NCBI RefSeq assembly: GCF_023227905.1
Contig: NZ_JALOCF010000013.1
Location: forward strand, 1 to 64,000
Source: Methylobacter sp.
GTDB lineage: Bacteria; Pseudomonadota; Gammaproteobacteria; Methylococcales; Methylomonadaceae
Length of the DNA stretch: 64,000 bases
Direction: 5' to 3'
Part shown: positions 35,719-44,870 of the stretch, in pieces
How the letters are laid out: every line of letters begins with the position of its first letter
Numbering within the stretch: the first letter of the stretch is position 1
Position numbers and translations under genes: made by a program
The notes under the pieces: generated by a model
Database searches by the model: none
Seen by the model: the letters and a program-made list of their open reading frames with translations, nothing else
Told to the model about the DNA's origin: nothing

Positions 35719-37581
35719 ATGAGCCGGATGACTGTACTATGGTCCATGCTGGCGTCCACATCCTTGGCCTTTGCGCTACTGCATCTTTTTATCTGGGCCA
35801 AAGGCATACAGCCATGGGCGAATTTATCGTTTGCAACCGCCGCTATCGCTATCGCAGTCATCACCGGCATGGAATTAATGGCCATGCGGACGACGTCCAT
35901 CGAGCAAATGGCGCTAATTCTGCGTTGGGCCCACCTTCCCCTTCTCGTCCTATGGCTGGCAATTATTTGCTTCGTGCGCTGTTACTTCGATGCCGGACGC
36001 TCCTGGCTGGCCTGGCTGGCAGTGGGTTTGCGCGCAGTTGCGCTCATCCTGAGTTTCTCCACCGGACAGAACCTTTTTTTTGACCAGATCACCGGTCTCA
36101 AACAGGTCGCAGTTTTGGGCAGCGAAACGATATCCATCGCCCAAGGCTCGCTCAATCCTTGGTATGTAGTCGGTCCGCTCAGCACCGTGGTGCTTGCGGC
36201 GTTTGTGCTGGATGCCGCATTCACCCTATGGCGCGGGGGGACGGATACGGGCCGCCGCCGTGCTATCGTGTTCAGCAGCAGCATCATATTCTTCCTGTTG
36301 ACAGGGACCTGCCATAGTGCGCTGGTGAATGCCGGAGTTATCAATTCGCCCTATATCGTCGGCCTTTCCTTCATGCCTATTCTTCTCGCTATGTCCTATG
36401 AACTGAGTTTCGACCTGTTGCATTCGGCGCAGTTGTCTGATCAGTTGCAGGATAGTGAAGCTGAATTGCGACTCAGCAAGCAACGCATGAGAGTGGCGGC
36501 AAGATCCGGGGAACTGAGAATGTGGGAGTGGGACATTGTCCCTGATGAAATTTGGAGCACGGATGATGACCCAAGGTTATACGGAATCTCTGAGCCACAG
36601 AAAATCAGTTTCGAGCATTTTCTGAACATTCTTTATGAGGAGGATCGCGAGCAGGTCAGGCACTCAGTGGAAAGATCGTTTATCAAGGGAAACGGCCATT
36701 ATGAGAGCGAATTCCGCATTACGATGCCGGATGGCCAGGTACACTGGTTTAATTCCCGCGGCCGCATCGAATTCAGTGAGGACGATCAGCCGCTCCGCAT
36801 GCTGGGTGTTACGATCGATATTACCCGGCGCAAGCAGGCGGAATTGGCTGTGCAGCAGCAACGTAACGAACTGACGCACCTTTCGCGCGTGACTACGTTA
36901 GGCGAACTATCCGGTTCGCTGGCGCATGAATTGAACCAGCCGCTGGCGGCCATCCTCAGCAACGCCCAGGCCGCCCAGCGCTTCCTAGCTCATGGCAATA
37001 CCGATCTTGCCGAGATCCAGGACATCCTCAAGGACATTGTGAACGAGGATAAACGCGCCGTCGAAGTTATCCAGCGTTTACGTCTATTACTCAAGAAAGG
37101 CGAGGTGCAACATCTTCCGGTTAACCTGAATAAGATCGTGGAAGAAGTCTTAAAAATAATTAGCAGCGATTTGGTGAATCACAATATTAACGTAAACATC
37201 GACCTCGCCAAGAAGTTGCCGGCCGTCATTGGCGACCGCGTGCAACTCCAGCAAGTCTTGCTTAACCTGATCATGAATGCCTGTGAAGCCATGTCCCATA
37301 CCAATGCAGACAGACGCCGGCTGTTTGTCCACACCGAACAGAACGGCATTGATAAGGTACAAGTGTCCGTCGGCGATCAGGGCCCGGGAATTCCCTCTGA
37401 AAGCCTGGGGAACATCTTTGAGCCGTTCTTCACTACCAAATTGCAAGGTATGGGTTTGGGACTCCCTATTTGCCGCACCATCATCACCGCCCACGGCGGA
37501 CAACTCTGGGCCACCAACAACACGCCCCGCGGCGCCGTCTTTCATTTCAAGCTGCCGACATCCCCTGGAGAAAGCGCATGA
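35719..37581 (+). CDS. Membrane sensor histidine kinase, FixL-like
   Basis: The 620-residue kinase has about seven N-terminal membrane helices (1-230) as input module. A PAS domain follows (about 255-375, WEWDIVPDEIWSTDDDPRLYG), then a HisKA domain with the phosphorylated His403 in GSLAHELNQPLAA. The HATPase domain has LNLIMNACEAM, GDQGPGIP and GLGLPICR motifs. The HELNQPL type is that of FixL/DctB-like kinases. No haem-binding His can be assigned in the PAS domain. The partner regulator overlaps its stop by 4 bases. The signal is unknown. Confidence 0.9.
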   Translation: MSRMTVLWSMLASTSLAFALLHLFIWAKGIQPWANLSFATAAIAIAVITGMELMAMRTTSIEQMALILRWAHLPLLVLWLAIICFVRCYFDAGRSWLAWLAVGLRAVALILSFSTGQNLFFDQITGLKQVAVLGSETISIAQGSLNPWYVVGPLSTVVLAAFVLDAAFTLWRGGTDTGRRRAIVFSSSIIFFLLTGTCHSALVNAGVINSPYIVGLSFMPILLAMSYELSFDLLHSAQLSDQLQDSEAELRLSKQRMRVAARSGELRMWEWDIVPDEIWSTDDDPRLYGISEPQKISFEHFLNILYEEDREQVRHSVERSFIKGNGHYESEFRITMPDGQVHWFNSRGRIEFSEDDQPLRMLGVTIDITRRKQAELAVQQQRNELTHLSRVTTLGELSGSLAHELNQPLAAILSNAQAAQRFLAHGNTDLAEIQDILKDIVNEDKRAVEVIQRLRLLLKKGEVQHLPVNLNKIVEEVLKIISSDLVNHNINVNIDLAKKLPAVIGDRVQLQQVLLNLIMNACEAMSHTNADRRRLFVHTEQNGIDKVQVSVGDQGPGIPSESLGNIFEPFFTTKLQGMGLGLPICRTIITAHGGQLWATNNTPRGAVFHFKLPTSPGESA

Positions 37582-38225
37582 ACGAATCCGCGCCCACCGT
37601 GCTGGTAGTCGACGACGATCCATCCGTGTTGAAATCCCTGGCACGTCTGCTGCGTTCGAACGAAATGAACGTTGCCACATTTGCTTCGCCGCAAGAATTT
37701 CTTGATCAATCCGAACCGTTCATTCACGGTTGTCTGGTACTCGATATCGCCATGCCCAATTTCAATGGCCTGGAACTGCAACAGGAACTTGCCGCCCGGG
37801 ATAATGAATTACCGGTCATTTTTCTGACCGGCCATGGCGATATTCCGATGAGCGTACAAGCAATGAAACAAGGCGCCATCGATTTTCTGACCAAGCCGGT
37901 GCATGACCAGGATTTGATCGAAGCCATTCATGCCGCCATCGAAACAAACCGCATGAACCGACGGGCTCACGACGAACTGAACGAAATCCGGAAGAAGCTG
38001 TCGACGCTGACGCCGCGCGAGCGGGAAGTTCTGGATCATGTAGTTTCCGGCAGGCTAAACAAGCAAATTGCGGCCGACCTCGGAACTGTGGAAAAAACGA
38101 TCAAAGTCCACCGCGCTCATCTGATGACGAAATTAAAAGTCCGTTCATTGGCCGATCTGGTGCGCCTGGCCGAACGGGCGGGAATTAAGTCCATAGCGCC
38201 GAATCGACACGACGGTCAAACTTGA
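37578..38225 (+). CDS. FixJ-family response regulator with LuxR-type HTH
   Basis: Partner of the upstream kinase. The receiver (1-120) has acidic VVDDDPS, phosphoacceptor D56 in LVLDIAMP and the conserved Lys in FLTKPV. The C-terminal LuxR/NarL-type helix-turn-helix has LTPREREVLDHVVSGRLNKQIAADL and KVHRAHLMTKL. The frame is open from 37470, but the ATG at 37578 overlaps the kinase stop (ATGA) and gives 215 residues, normal for FixJ. FixJ-type dimers bind inverted repeats, so it is a candidate binder of the palindrome found at five places in this window. That link is an inference. Confidence 0.92.
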   Translation: MNESAPTVLVVDDDPSVLKSLARLLRSNEMNVATFASPQEFLDQSEPFIHGCLVLDIAMPNFNGLELQQELAARDNELPVIFLTGHGDIPMSVQAMKQGAIDFLTKPVHDQDLIEAIHAAIETNRMNRRAHDELNEIRKKLSTLTPREREVLDHVVSGRLNKQIAADLGTVEKTIKVHRAHLMTKLKVRSLADLVRLAERAGIKSIAPNRHDGQT

Positions 38226-38416
38226 ATAACCAGCATTCTCAAAATTTATGTGCCTGCGCGAATCGACAAATCATGTGACTGTCCGTAATTCCCCTCCCGG
38301 ATCGGCTTCCCTACCATTACCACGGCTATAGGTTGCGATGCCGCATCAGGCTGCGCGGAATCAATACATCGAAGAGACTGGAATTCTTGAGTCGACCAAT
38401 TAAATCAACTACCGGG

Positions 38417-38824
38417 CTATGCCTTCAAAAACTCTTTTGCGTCATCAGTTCCCGTCTTGAAAACGAAACCTTTGAACGCATCCTGCATTGCCTGAGCGGG
38501 GACATCGCCTTACGCAATGACATCGGTATCGATGTCTTCCAAGCCTTTTTCATTGATAAACTGAATAATCTTGGATGGCGTCGCCGGTAAATAAATCACA
38601 AGGCTTGCCACCAACTCTTTTTCGTCACCCTCCGTAACATCGAAGGAAATGATTTTACCCTGATCCAGATTCATGAGCGCCTTCTGGTCGATACCGGGTA
38701 ATTACATTAACTCCTGCGCATCCGGAAGGTTTCCGGCATGGACTGAAAAAATACCGGACAAGCCGATCATAAGGACTATCCGGCTGCATAACTTCTTAAT
38801 TGCTGTTTTCTTTTGATCTGACAT
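38417..38824 (-). pseudogene. Decayed secreted-protein gene with in-frame stops
   Basis: One continuous minus-strand frame begins MSDQKKTAIKKL with a clear signal peptide (to FSVHA). It is broken by TAA at 38702-38704 and TAA at 38510-38512, then TAG at 38417-38419. Between the stops the peptide looks like real protein (LDQGKIISFDVTEGDEKEL, LVIYLPATPSKIIQFINEKG). The same frame continues protein-like to about 38300 past a further TGA. Several nonsense codons without frameshift point to a recently inactivated gene of unrecognised family. Confidence 0.7.
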
Positions 38825-38925
38825 GCTTATTACCTAAAATTCTGCATCTACACTTTGAACAGTGGAAGTAAGATTTGGCTGATTCAATTATCAATTGGAT
38901 TAGTTTATACTTAGAAATAACGATT

Positions 38926-39112
38926 AGGTGCCTTGGTGTGCGGTTTGTGCGCCAGGGTGAAACGGGAAGTCCGGTGCGATTGGCGTTTAGTCTCTGTCAA
39001 ATCCGGCGCAGCCCCCGCTGCTGTAAAACCTGATGAATCATCCATATGTCACTGTACGGTTAGTGCGGGAAGACGGATGATCCAAATGACGGTAAGCCAG
39101 AAGACCGGCCTA
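38926..39112 (+). promoter_or_regulatory. Cobalamin riboswitch
   Basis: The region has the conserved class-I cobalamin riboswitch core in order: GGTGCCTTGGTGTG, GGTGAAACGGGAAGTCCGGT, AATCCGGCGCAGCCCCCGC and the B12-box-like GCCAGAAGACCGGCC. It lies 126 bases before cbtB, leaving room for an expression platform (a GC-rich stretch around 39130-39150). It should repress the downstream cobalt-transport and corrin operon when adenosyl-cobalamin is plentiful. Confidence 0.93.
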
Positions 39113-39238
39113 ATCGAATGAAGGACACCGACTCCGGAGGGGAGCCGTATGCCAGTCATGCAGCGTTGGCTGTATTTGTGCATGCGAATTTTCTTATAGC
39201 AGTCGGCTCCAATCCCTTACCTTATCAGGAGACTCGAC

Positions 39239-39418
39239 ATGCTCGTTGAAACCCATTCCAGACACGCCCCACGCTTAGCCACTACACGCCTGATTTCTGC
39301 CTTATCAGCTATTGCGCTGGGATTTGCACTACTGCTGGCCGTCGGCTTTGCTCCAGTTGCCGAAGTCCATAACGCTACCCACGACACCCGCCACGCTACC
39401 GGTTTTCCTTGCCATTAG
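39239..39418 (+). CDS. cbtB: Cobalt transporter subunit CbtB
   Basis: This 59-residue protein has one membrane helix (about 18-40) and the C-terminal metal motif VHNATHDTRHATGFPCH, characteristic of CbtB. It works with CbtA as a B12-regulated cobalt uptake system, the CbtB His cluster being the likely metal site. It is the first gene after the cobalamin riboswitch, preceded by a CAGGAG ribosome site, and it is translated just ahead of cbtA. Confidence 0.9.
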   Translation: MLVETHSRHAPRLATTRLISALSAIALGFALLLAVGFAPVAEVHNATHDTRHATGFPCH

Positions 39419-39425
39419 TGCCGGC

Positions 39426-40109
39426 ATGTTCAAACGTATCGTGTTTTCTGCTGCGCTGGCCGGTACCTTGGCGGCGCTGTTTTTATCTGTGCTGCAGATT
39501 TTCTGGGTGACGCCGTTGATTCTTCAGGCGGAAACTTATGAAACAGCTGCTGAAGCAGTCTTTCATGAGTATAGCGCTGACCATGCACACGATGACATGG
39601 CCTGGCAACCGGAAGACGGCTGGCAGAGAACATTGGCCACCGCCAGCAGTAATATAGTGATGGCCGTCGGTTTTGCGTTAATGCTGACTGGCTTGTACAC
39701 ATTACGGAGTCCATCTGGAATATTGCAAGGTCTGGCCTGGGGATTGGCCGGCTACACGGTATTTTTTGCCGCTCCGGCCATAGGCCTGCCGCCGGATTTG
39801 CCGGGCACGACAGCCGCAGCGCTGACTGTAAGGCAATACTGGTGGCTGGGCGCGGCATTGTTTACTGCCGGCGGGCTTGGACTGGTTTTCCTGCAAGGCA
39901 ACTGGTCGCTACGAATGACTGGCCTGCTGCTATTGCTGGTACCGCATCTGTTTGGTGCGCCACAGCCGGACACGGCTGAAAGTCTGGCGCCGGCACTATT
40001 ACAAAGCCAGTTCCGCTGGGCCAGTGCCCTGAGTAATGCTGTGTTCTGGATGGTGTTAGGTGTGCTGTCGGCGCTGATGTTTAACCGTTTACAAGACAAA
40101 AGCGAATGA
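39426..40109 (+). CDS. cbtA: Cobalt transporter subunit CbtA
   Basis: This is the membrane subunit of the CbtAB cobalt importer. The frame is open from 39312, but the Met at 39426 (MFKRIVFSAALAGTLAALFL) lies 7 bases after cbtB and gives the standard N-terminus, about 227 residues. Around five membrane segments are visible. Conserved pieces include the EAVFHEYSADHAHDD His-rich loop, GLAWGLAGYTVFFAAPAIGLPPDLPG (shown broadly) and RQYWWLG. Its stop overlaps the next start by 4 bases. Confidence 0.92.
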   Translation: MFKRIVFSAALAGTLAALFLSVLQIFWVTPLILQAETYETAAEAVFHEYSADHAHDDMAWQPEDGWQRTLATASSNIVMAVGFALMLTGLYTLRSPSGILQGLAWGLAGYTVFFAAPAIGLPPDLPGTTAAALTVRQYWWLGAALFTAGGLGLVFLQGNWSLRMTGLLLLLVPHLFGAPQPDTAESLAPALLQSQFRWASALSNAVFWMVLGVLSALMFNRLQDKSE

Positions 40110-40915
40110 GTCTTTCAAATAAAACCGAAGGTGCCTATGGCCAAGTCTGGTTCGTTGGCGCAGGCCCCGGCGACCCTGAACTGATTACTGTAAAAGGCCA
40201 GCGTTTACTGCAGCAGGCCGGTGCCGTGCTCTATGCCGGCTCCCTGGTCAACGAGGCCGCTACTTTATACGCTCCTGCCTCCTGCCTGATCCGCGACTCA
40301 AAAGATATGACGCTCGAGGAAATTACCGGCTGGTTGATAGAGCAAGCGCGGCAACATAAAACCGTGGTGCGGCTGCAAACCGGAGATCCGGGGCTGTATG
40401 GCGCATTGGTCGAAATGGTGCAACCGCTCGATGCCACAGGCATAGCCTGGGCGGTGGTTCCAGGGGTTTCCTCGGCGATGGCATCCGCTGCCGCAGCCGG
40501 CGAAACGCTGACCCTGCCTGAAGTAACGCAAACCGTGATTCTAACCCGCGTGGCGGGGCGCACGCCGATGCCGGCAGGCGAAGAGCTGGAATCCTTGGCC
40601 TCGCATCACACTACCTTGTGTATTTTCCTGTCCATCACTCTACTGCCGGACGTGCAGCGCGCTTTGCTCGCCGCCGGCTGGGCCGAGGATGCGCCGATTC
40701 TGGTAGTGCAAAAAGCCAGCTGGCCGGGCGAAGAAAAAATTGTGCGCGGCACACTTAAAGATATTCGCGAGAAATGTCGCGCCGAAAAGATCAATAGCCA
40801 GGCGATGATTATAGCCAGTCCGGCACTGGGCGCTCGCCATTGGCCGGAAATTCACCATTCAAAACTCTACGATGCCGGATTTACGCATCGTTTTCGTAAA
40901 GCCGTCAAATCATGA
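40106..40915 (+). CDS. cbiF: Cobalt-precorrin-4 C11-methyltransferase
   Basis: This SAM-dependent enzyme of the corrin pathway (CbiF/CobM family) methylates C11. The 269-residue protein has the N-terminal VGAGPGDPELITVKG loop, the substrate motif YAGSLVNEA, RLQTGDPGLYGALVEM, and a later VVPGVSSAMASAAAAG. Conserved length and order show it is intact. The start overlaps cbtA (ATGA) and the end overlaps cbiX, so the genes are translationally coupled. With cbiD, cbiG and cbiX in the same operon, the anaerobic name is preferred over cobM. Confidence 0.95.
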   Translation: MSLSNKTEGAYGQVWFVGAGPGDPELITVKGQRLLQQAGAVLYAGSLVNEAATLYAPASCLIRDSKDMTLEEITGWLIEQARQHKTVVRLQTGDPGLYGALVEMVQPLDATGIAWAVVPGVSSAMASAAAAGETLTLPEVTQTVILTRVAGRTPMPAGEELESLASHHTTLCIFLSITLLPDVQRALLAAGWAEDAPILVVQKASWPGEEKIVRGTLKDIREKCRAEKINSQAMIIASPALGARHWPEIHHSKLYDAGFTHRFRKAVKS

Positions 40916-41760
40916 AACAGGATATGAATAAGCAAACCATTTTATTGATCGGTCACGGCTCACGCGATCCGTCCGGCAATCTTGAAATCGAAGCCTTTGC
41001 CGAACAATGGCGCACCCGCCAGCCAGAGCGGCGCATAGAAGTCTGTTTTATCGAATTTGCCGAGGTGTTGATTGACGCAGGCTTGGACCGCGCGGCTCAG
41101 CACGGTGACCAGGTTGTCGTAGTGCCGTTGATTCTCAATGCCGCCGGCCACGTCAAAATGGAAATACCCGAGCATATCGAACATGCTCGTTTGCGGCATC
41201 CGCAGGTTGAGTTTATCTATTGTCGCCACTTGGGCGCCAGTGAGGACATTCTTGCTATTCTCAAGCGCAATCTGCGTAAAGCCTTGGCAAATCTGGACAT
41301 GCCTGACCCGCGCAATACAGGCGTTATTCTGCTGGGACGCGGCTCTTCCGACCGGGTCGCCAATGGTGAAGTGGCTAAAATGGCGCGCTGGCTGTACGAA
41401 GAAGGTGAACATCCGATGGTCGACATCGCCTTTACCGGCATTACTCATCCGCGTCTGGAATCGGTGGTGCAACGCCAGGTCAAGCTGGAGATGCGGCAGA
41501 TTGTGGTGCTGCCGTATTACTTGTTCACCGGCACGCTGATCGAGCGCATCCATCGCCAGATAGCTCGTTTGCAAAGCCAATATCCTCATATCCACTTTGC
41601 CCAGGCCGATTATCTGGGTTTTGAGGATGAAATTTACGCCTTGCTGGAACAGCGCATTCATGAAGCCACCGACACGAAATCTCCCGCCATGATGGAATGC
41701 GATGGTTGTAAATACCGCGAATTTGCCGCCGATCACGGTCATGTCCATCATCACGCATAA
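40912..41760 (+). CDS. cbiX: Sirohydrochlorin cobaltochelatase CbiX, long form
   Basis: Inserts cobalt into sirohydrochlorin at the start of the early-cobalt route. Two chelatase half-domains are seen: LLIGHGSRDPSGN (His) in the N-terminal half and GVILLGRGSSDRVANGEV in the C-terminal half. NAAGHVKMEIPEHI adds a second metal-site His. The C-terminal tail MECDGCKYREF plus DHGHVHHHA resembles the Cys and His-rich tail of long CbiX proteins, which can hold an iron-sulfur cluster. The second Met at 40921 is an equally good start. It overlaps cbiF by 4 bases. Confidence 0.93.
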   Translation: MKQDMNKQTILLIGHGSRDPSGNLEIEAFAEQWRTRQPERRIEVCFIEFAEVLIDAGLDRAAQHGDQVVVVPLILNAAGHVKMEIPEHIEHARLRHPQVEFIYCRHLGASEDILAILKRNLRKALANLDMPDPRNTGVILLGRGSSDRVANGEVAKMARWLYEEGEHPMVDIAFTGITHPRLESVVQRQVKLEMRQIVVLPYYLFTGTLIERIHRQIARLQSQYPHIHFAQADYLGFEDEIYALLEQRIHEATDTKSPAMMECDGCKYREFAADHGHVHHHA

Positions 41761-41771
41761 CAGGCTACAGC

Positions 41772-42440
41772 ATGAATAATATCGTCACCGAACAGCTCAC
41801 CGACGCCGGTCGCCAGATCGAACACGATTCCTTTGCCATCGTCGACAATGAAGCCGGGCCGCACAGCTATAGCGAGCCGCAATGGCAGGTGGTGCGGCGC
41901 ACCATCCATGCCACGGCGGATTTTGAATTCAACGGCCTGACCCGCTTTCATCCGGATGCGGTGGCCGCCGGTTTACAAGCGATTAGCCAAGGCGCGCCTA
42001 TCGTCGCCGACGTGGAAATGATTTGTGTGGGGTTGTCCAAACCGCGCCTGGATTATTTTGGCGTCGTTACTCATCATTTCATCGCTGATGATGATGTGAT
42101 TGCCCAGGCCAAGACCGAAAACAGCACCCGCGCCGTCCAAGCCATGCGTAAAGCACAACGGCAGCATTTGTTGGATGGCGGCATCGTCGCGATCGGCAAT
42201 GCGCCGACTGCGCTACTGGAAGTAGTGCGCATGATAAACGACGGGCAGATCAAACCCGCACTGGTGATCGGCATGCCGGTGGGTTTTGTCTCGGCCGCCG
42301 AATCAAAAGCGGTGCTGAGCGAGATTAACGATATTCCCTGGATTGTCATTGACGGACGCAAGGGGGGCTCTACCTTGGTGGTGGCCGCAATTCACGCCTT
42401 ACTGGCGCTAGCCGAAGCGCAACAAAGCGCGATTAGCTGA
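41772..42440 (+). CDS. cbiC: Cobalt-precorrin-8 methylmutase
   Basis: CbiC/CobH moves a methyl group from C11 to C12. The 222-residue protein has the catalytic His in RRTIHATADFEF, followed by PIVADVEMICVGL, AIGNAPTALLEV and PVGFVSAAESK, all conserved in the family. The gene is intact and sits 11 bases after cbiX and 5 bases before cbiD. Confidence 0.95.
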   Translation: MNNIVTEQLTDAGRQIEHDSFAIVDNEAGPHSYSEPQWQVVRRTIHATADFEFNGLTRFHPDAVAAGLQAISQGAPIVADVEMICVGLSKPRLDYFGVVTHHFIADDDVIAQAKTENSTRAVQAMRKAQRQHLLDGGIVAIGNAPTALLEVVRMINDGQIKPALVIGMPVGFVSAAESKAVLSEINDIPWIVIDGRKGGSTLVVAAIHALLALAEAQQSAIS

Positions 42441-42445
42441 TTTAA

Positions 42446-43549
42446 GTGATAGAAAAAAAAGCCAAAGGCACCCGCAAAGGCTACACCACCGGCGCTTGCT
42501 CCGCGGCGGCGGCGCGGGCGTCGGTATTGGGCCTGGTGGAAGGTATAGTGCCCGAGGCGGTCGATTGCGATTTGCCCAATGGTCAGCGGGTACGCTTTAC
42601 GGTCAGCGATGGGCGTTGCGATAGCGATTTGGCTCACGCGGTCGTTATTAAGGATGCCGGTGATGATCCTGATGTCACCGACAAGGCTCCCATGACCGCC
42701 GATGTGCGGCTGTTGCCGGATGCGCCCGGCGTGGTGTTACTAAAAGGCGGCGAGGGTGTCGGCACTATTACCATGCAGGGCTTGGGCCTTGAAGTAGGCG
42801 GACCGGCTATCAATCCGGTGCCGCGGCGTAACATCGAAGCCAATGTGCGCAATGCAGCCGGCGCCTTGCTGGAGAGGGCGGGGCTGGAAGTGACCATTTC
42901 CGTGCCGGGCGGCGAAGAGATGGCGAAAAAAACCCTCAATTACCGCCTCGGTATCGTCGGCGGCATTTCCATACTCGGCACCACCGGCATCGTCCACCCC
43001 TACTCCACGGCGGCGTTTCGGGCCAGCGTGATTCAGGGCATCGAAGTAGCCGCCAATCAGGGGCAGGATACCGTGGTGCTGACTACGGGCGGACGCACCG
43101 AAAAATTCACTATGCGGGAACTGCCTGAGCTGGCGCCGGCCTGCTTCGTGCAGATGGGCGACTTTCTCAAATACGCGCTCGATACTGTCGTCAAATGCGG
43201 CATGCGAGAGGTGGTGATCGGCGGCATGGTCGGCAAGCTGACCAAAATTGCCCAGGGCGAGACCATCACCCATGCTAACCGCAGCGCGGTAGACACCGAT
43301 TTATTGGCGGAAATTGCCGCCGAAATCGGTGCATCCGCCGAAGTCTGCGCCGACATCAGCCAGTCGGAAATGGCCCGCTATGCCAGCGAGCGCATGGAAG
43401 AACTGGGCTTGATTAACGAATTTTATGCGGCCCTGGGTCGGCGGGTCATCGCCACCTTGAGCCAGCGCTACACCGGCAAATTCCGCTTGCGGGTGCTGAT
43501 GTGCGATTTTGACGGCAATAAACTGGCCGAAGTTGAAGGAGATGTTTGA
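42446..43549 (+). CDS. cbiD: Cobalt-precorrin-5B C1-methyltransferase
   Basis: CbiD is specific to the anaerobic (early cobalt) route and methylates C1. The 367-residue protein shows the family signatures GYTTGACSAAAARAS near the N-terminus, GEGVGTITMQGLGLEVGGPAINPVPR (shown broadly) and VLTTGGRTEKF. The frame starts with GTG at 42446, 5 bases after the cbiC stop, and no better ATG lies nearby. Its presence is the best evidence that this operon makes corrin by the anaerobic route. Confidence 0.95.
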   Translation: MIEKKAKGTRKGYTTGACSAAAARASVLGLVEGIVPEAVDCDLPNGQRVRFTVSDGRCDSDLAHAVVIKDAGDDPDVTDKAPMTADVRLLPDAPGVVLLKGGEGVGTITMQGLGLEVGGPAINPVPRRNIEANVRNAAGALLERAGLEVTISVPGGEEMAKKTLNYRLGIVGGISILGTTGIVHPYSTAAFRASVIQGIEVAANQGQDTVVLTTGGRTEKFTMRELPELAPACFVQMGDFLKYALDTVVKCGMREVVIGGMVGKLTKIAQGETITHANRSAVDTDLLAEIAAEIGASAEVCADISQSEMARYASERMEELGLINEFYAALGRRVIATLSQRYTGKFRLRVLMCDFDGNKLAEVEGDV

Positions 43550-43550
43550 G

Positions 43551-44870
43551 ATGACCCACCCTTGCCGGATTATCGGCGTACTGGACAATGGCGCCGCAGG
43601 CTTAACGCCGGAAGCACTGGCACAGCTACGCGCCGCCGATGTAGTCATTGGCGGCCACCGTAGCCTGGAATTATTTGCCGATGAAATACGCGCCGATACC
43701 GAACGCCTCGATCTGACCGGCAATCTATCGCAAGTCCCCACGTGGATAAGCGCGGCGCGCGAAGCCGGCAAACAGGTGGCGGTGCTGGCGACCGGAGACC
43801 CTTTATGCCACGGCATCGCCAGTTTTCTGATCGGCAAGCTCGGCCGTGAAGGTGTGGACATACTGCCTAATCTTTCCATGCTGCAACTGGCCTGCGCAAA
43901 GCTGGGCTTGCCCTGGCAGAATGTCCGCATTGCTTCGGTGCATAGCCGTGATGCCGGCGAATGGACTATCGGCGCTACGCCGGAACACGGTTTATATCGC
44001 CTGCTGTCTGTGCTGCGCCAGTCCGATTTGATTGCCGTCTTCACCAGTCCGGAAAACGATCCGGCCCGCATCGCCCGGATGCTGCAAATCGAGTCGTTAG
44101 CGGACGAATTCGAGATGGCGGTGGCGGAATGCCTATTGCAGGATCGGGAACAGGTTTCTGATTGGCTGGCTATCGATGCTGCCGTTGGCCGCAGCTTTGC
44201 CGATCCTAATATCGTGCTGTTACGCCGACGCCAGCCTGTTGTACGTGAAGCCTTGTTTGGGCTGCCCGATGAGCGCTTCAACCAGCGCAAACCCGACAAA
44301 GGGCTGATTACCAAACGCGAAGTGCGCGCGGTGTCGCTGGCACGGATGGCTTTATTATCGGACAGCGTGGTGTGGGACATTGGCGCAGGCTCCGGCGCGG
44401 TCGGGCTGGAAGCGGCGCGGCTGTGTCCGCAAGGCCATGTCTATGCCATCGAAAAGAATGAAGCCGATGCCGCGATCGCCCTCAGCAACCGGGCCAGCCT
44501 GAGAATCAGCAATTATACGCTGCTGCATGGCCGCGCACCGGCCGGGCTGGAAAACTGGCCCGACCCGGATGCGGTGTTCATCGGCGGCTCCGGCGGGGAG
44601 TTGCGCGAACTGATCGCTCTGTGCCTGCGCCGACTGCGTCCAAACGGCAATCTGGTGATGAACTTCGCTACCCTCGAAAATATGGCCACAGCGGTCGATA
44701 CATTGAAAGCAACGGGCGCGCAATGGGATGTGCTGCAACTGCAAGCCGCGCGCAGCAAGCCGATTTTGGACATGCACCGCATGCAGGCGGAAAACCCGAT
44801 CTGGATCATCTGCGCCAGCTTGGGCGATTCAGTTTGCAGCGAGCAAACCTTGGAACAAAATGATGACTAA
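43551..44870 (+). CDS. cbiET: Cobalt-precorrin-7 methyltransferase/decarboxylase, CbiE-CbiT fusion
   Basis: A bifunctional 439-residue enzyme in which a CbiE-like domain (1-205, C5 methylation; VVIGGHRSLELF, LATGDPLCHGIASFLIG) is fused to a CbiT-like domain (about 240-430, C15 methylation and C12 acetate decarboxylation; VVWDIGAGSGAVGLEAARL, the SAM motif). The fused form is that of CobL. The start is set at the ATG at 43551, where AAGGAG lies 7 bases upstream. The frame also has an ATG at 43542 inside cbiD. Confidence 0.94.
   Translation: MTHPCRIIGVLDNGAAGLTPEALAQLRAADVVIGGHRSLELFADEIRADTERLDLTGNLSQVPTWISAAREAGKQVAVLATGDPLCHGIASFLIGKLGREGVDILPNLSMLQLACAKLGLPWQNVRIASVHSRDAGEWTIGATPEHGLYRLLSVLRQSDLIAVFTSPENDPARIARMLQIESLADEFEMAVAECLLQDREQVSDWLAIDAAVGRSFADPNIVLLRRRQPVVREALFGLPDERFNQRKPDKGLITKREVRAVSLARMALLSDSVVWDIGAGSGAVGLEAARLCPQGHVYAIEKNEADAAIALSNRASLRISNYTLLHGRAPAGLENWPDPDAVFIGGSGGELRELIALCLRRLRPNGNLVMNFATLENMATAVDTLKATGAQWDVLQLQAARSKPILDMHRMQAENPIWIICASLGDSVCSEQTLEQNDD

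Noticed and set aside
40960..41754. Long minus-strand frame of 264 codons antisense to cbiX
   Set aside because: The plus strand encodes an intact CbiX with both metal motifs; the antisense product has no domain.
43301..44380. Long minus-strand frame of 359 codons antisense to cbiET
   Set aside because: The plus-strand frame is a clear CbiE-CbiT protein with all motifs; the antisense frame is Ser/Arg-rich, typical of a shadow frame in GC-richer DNA.
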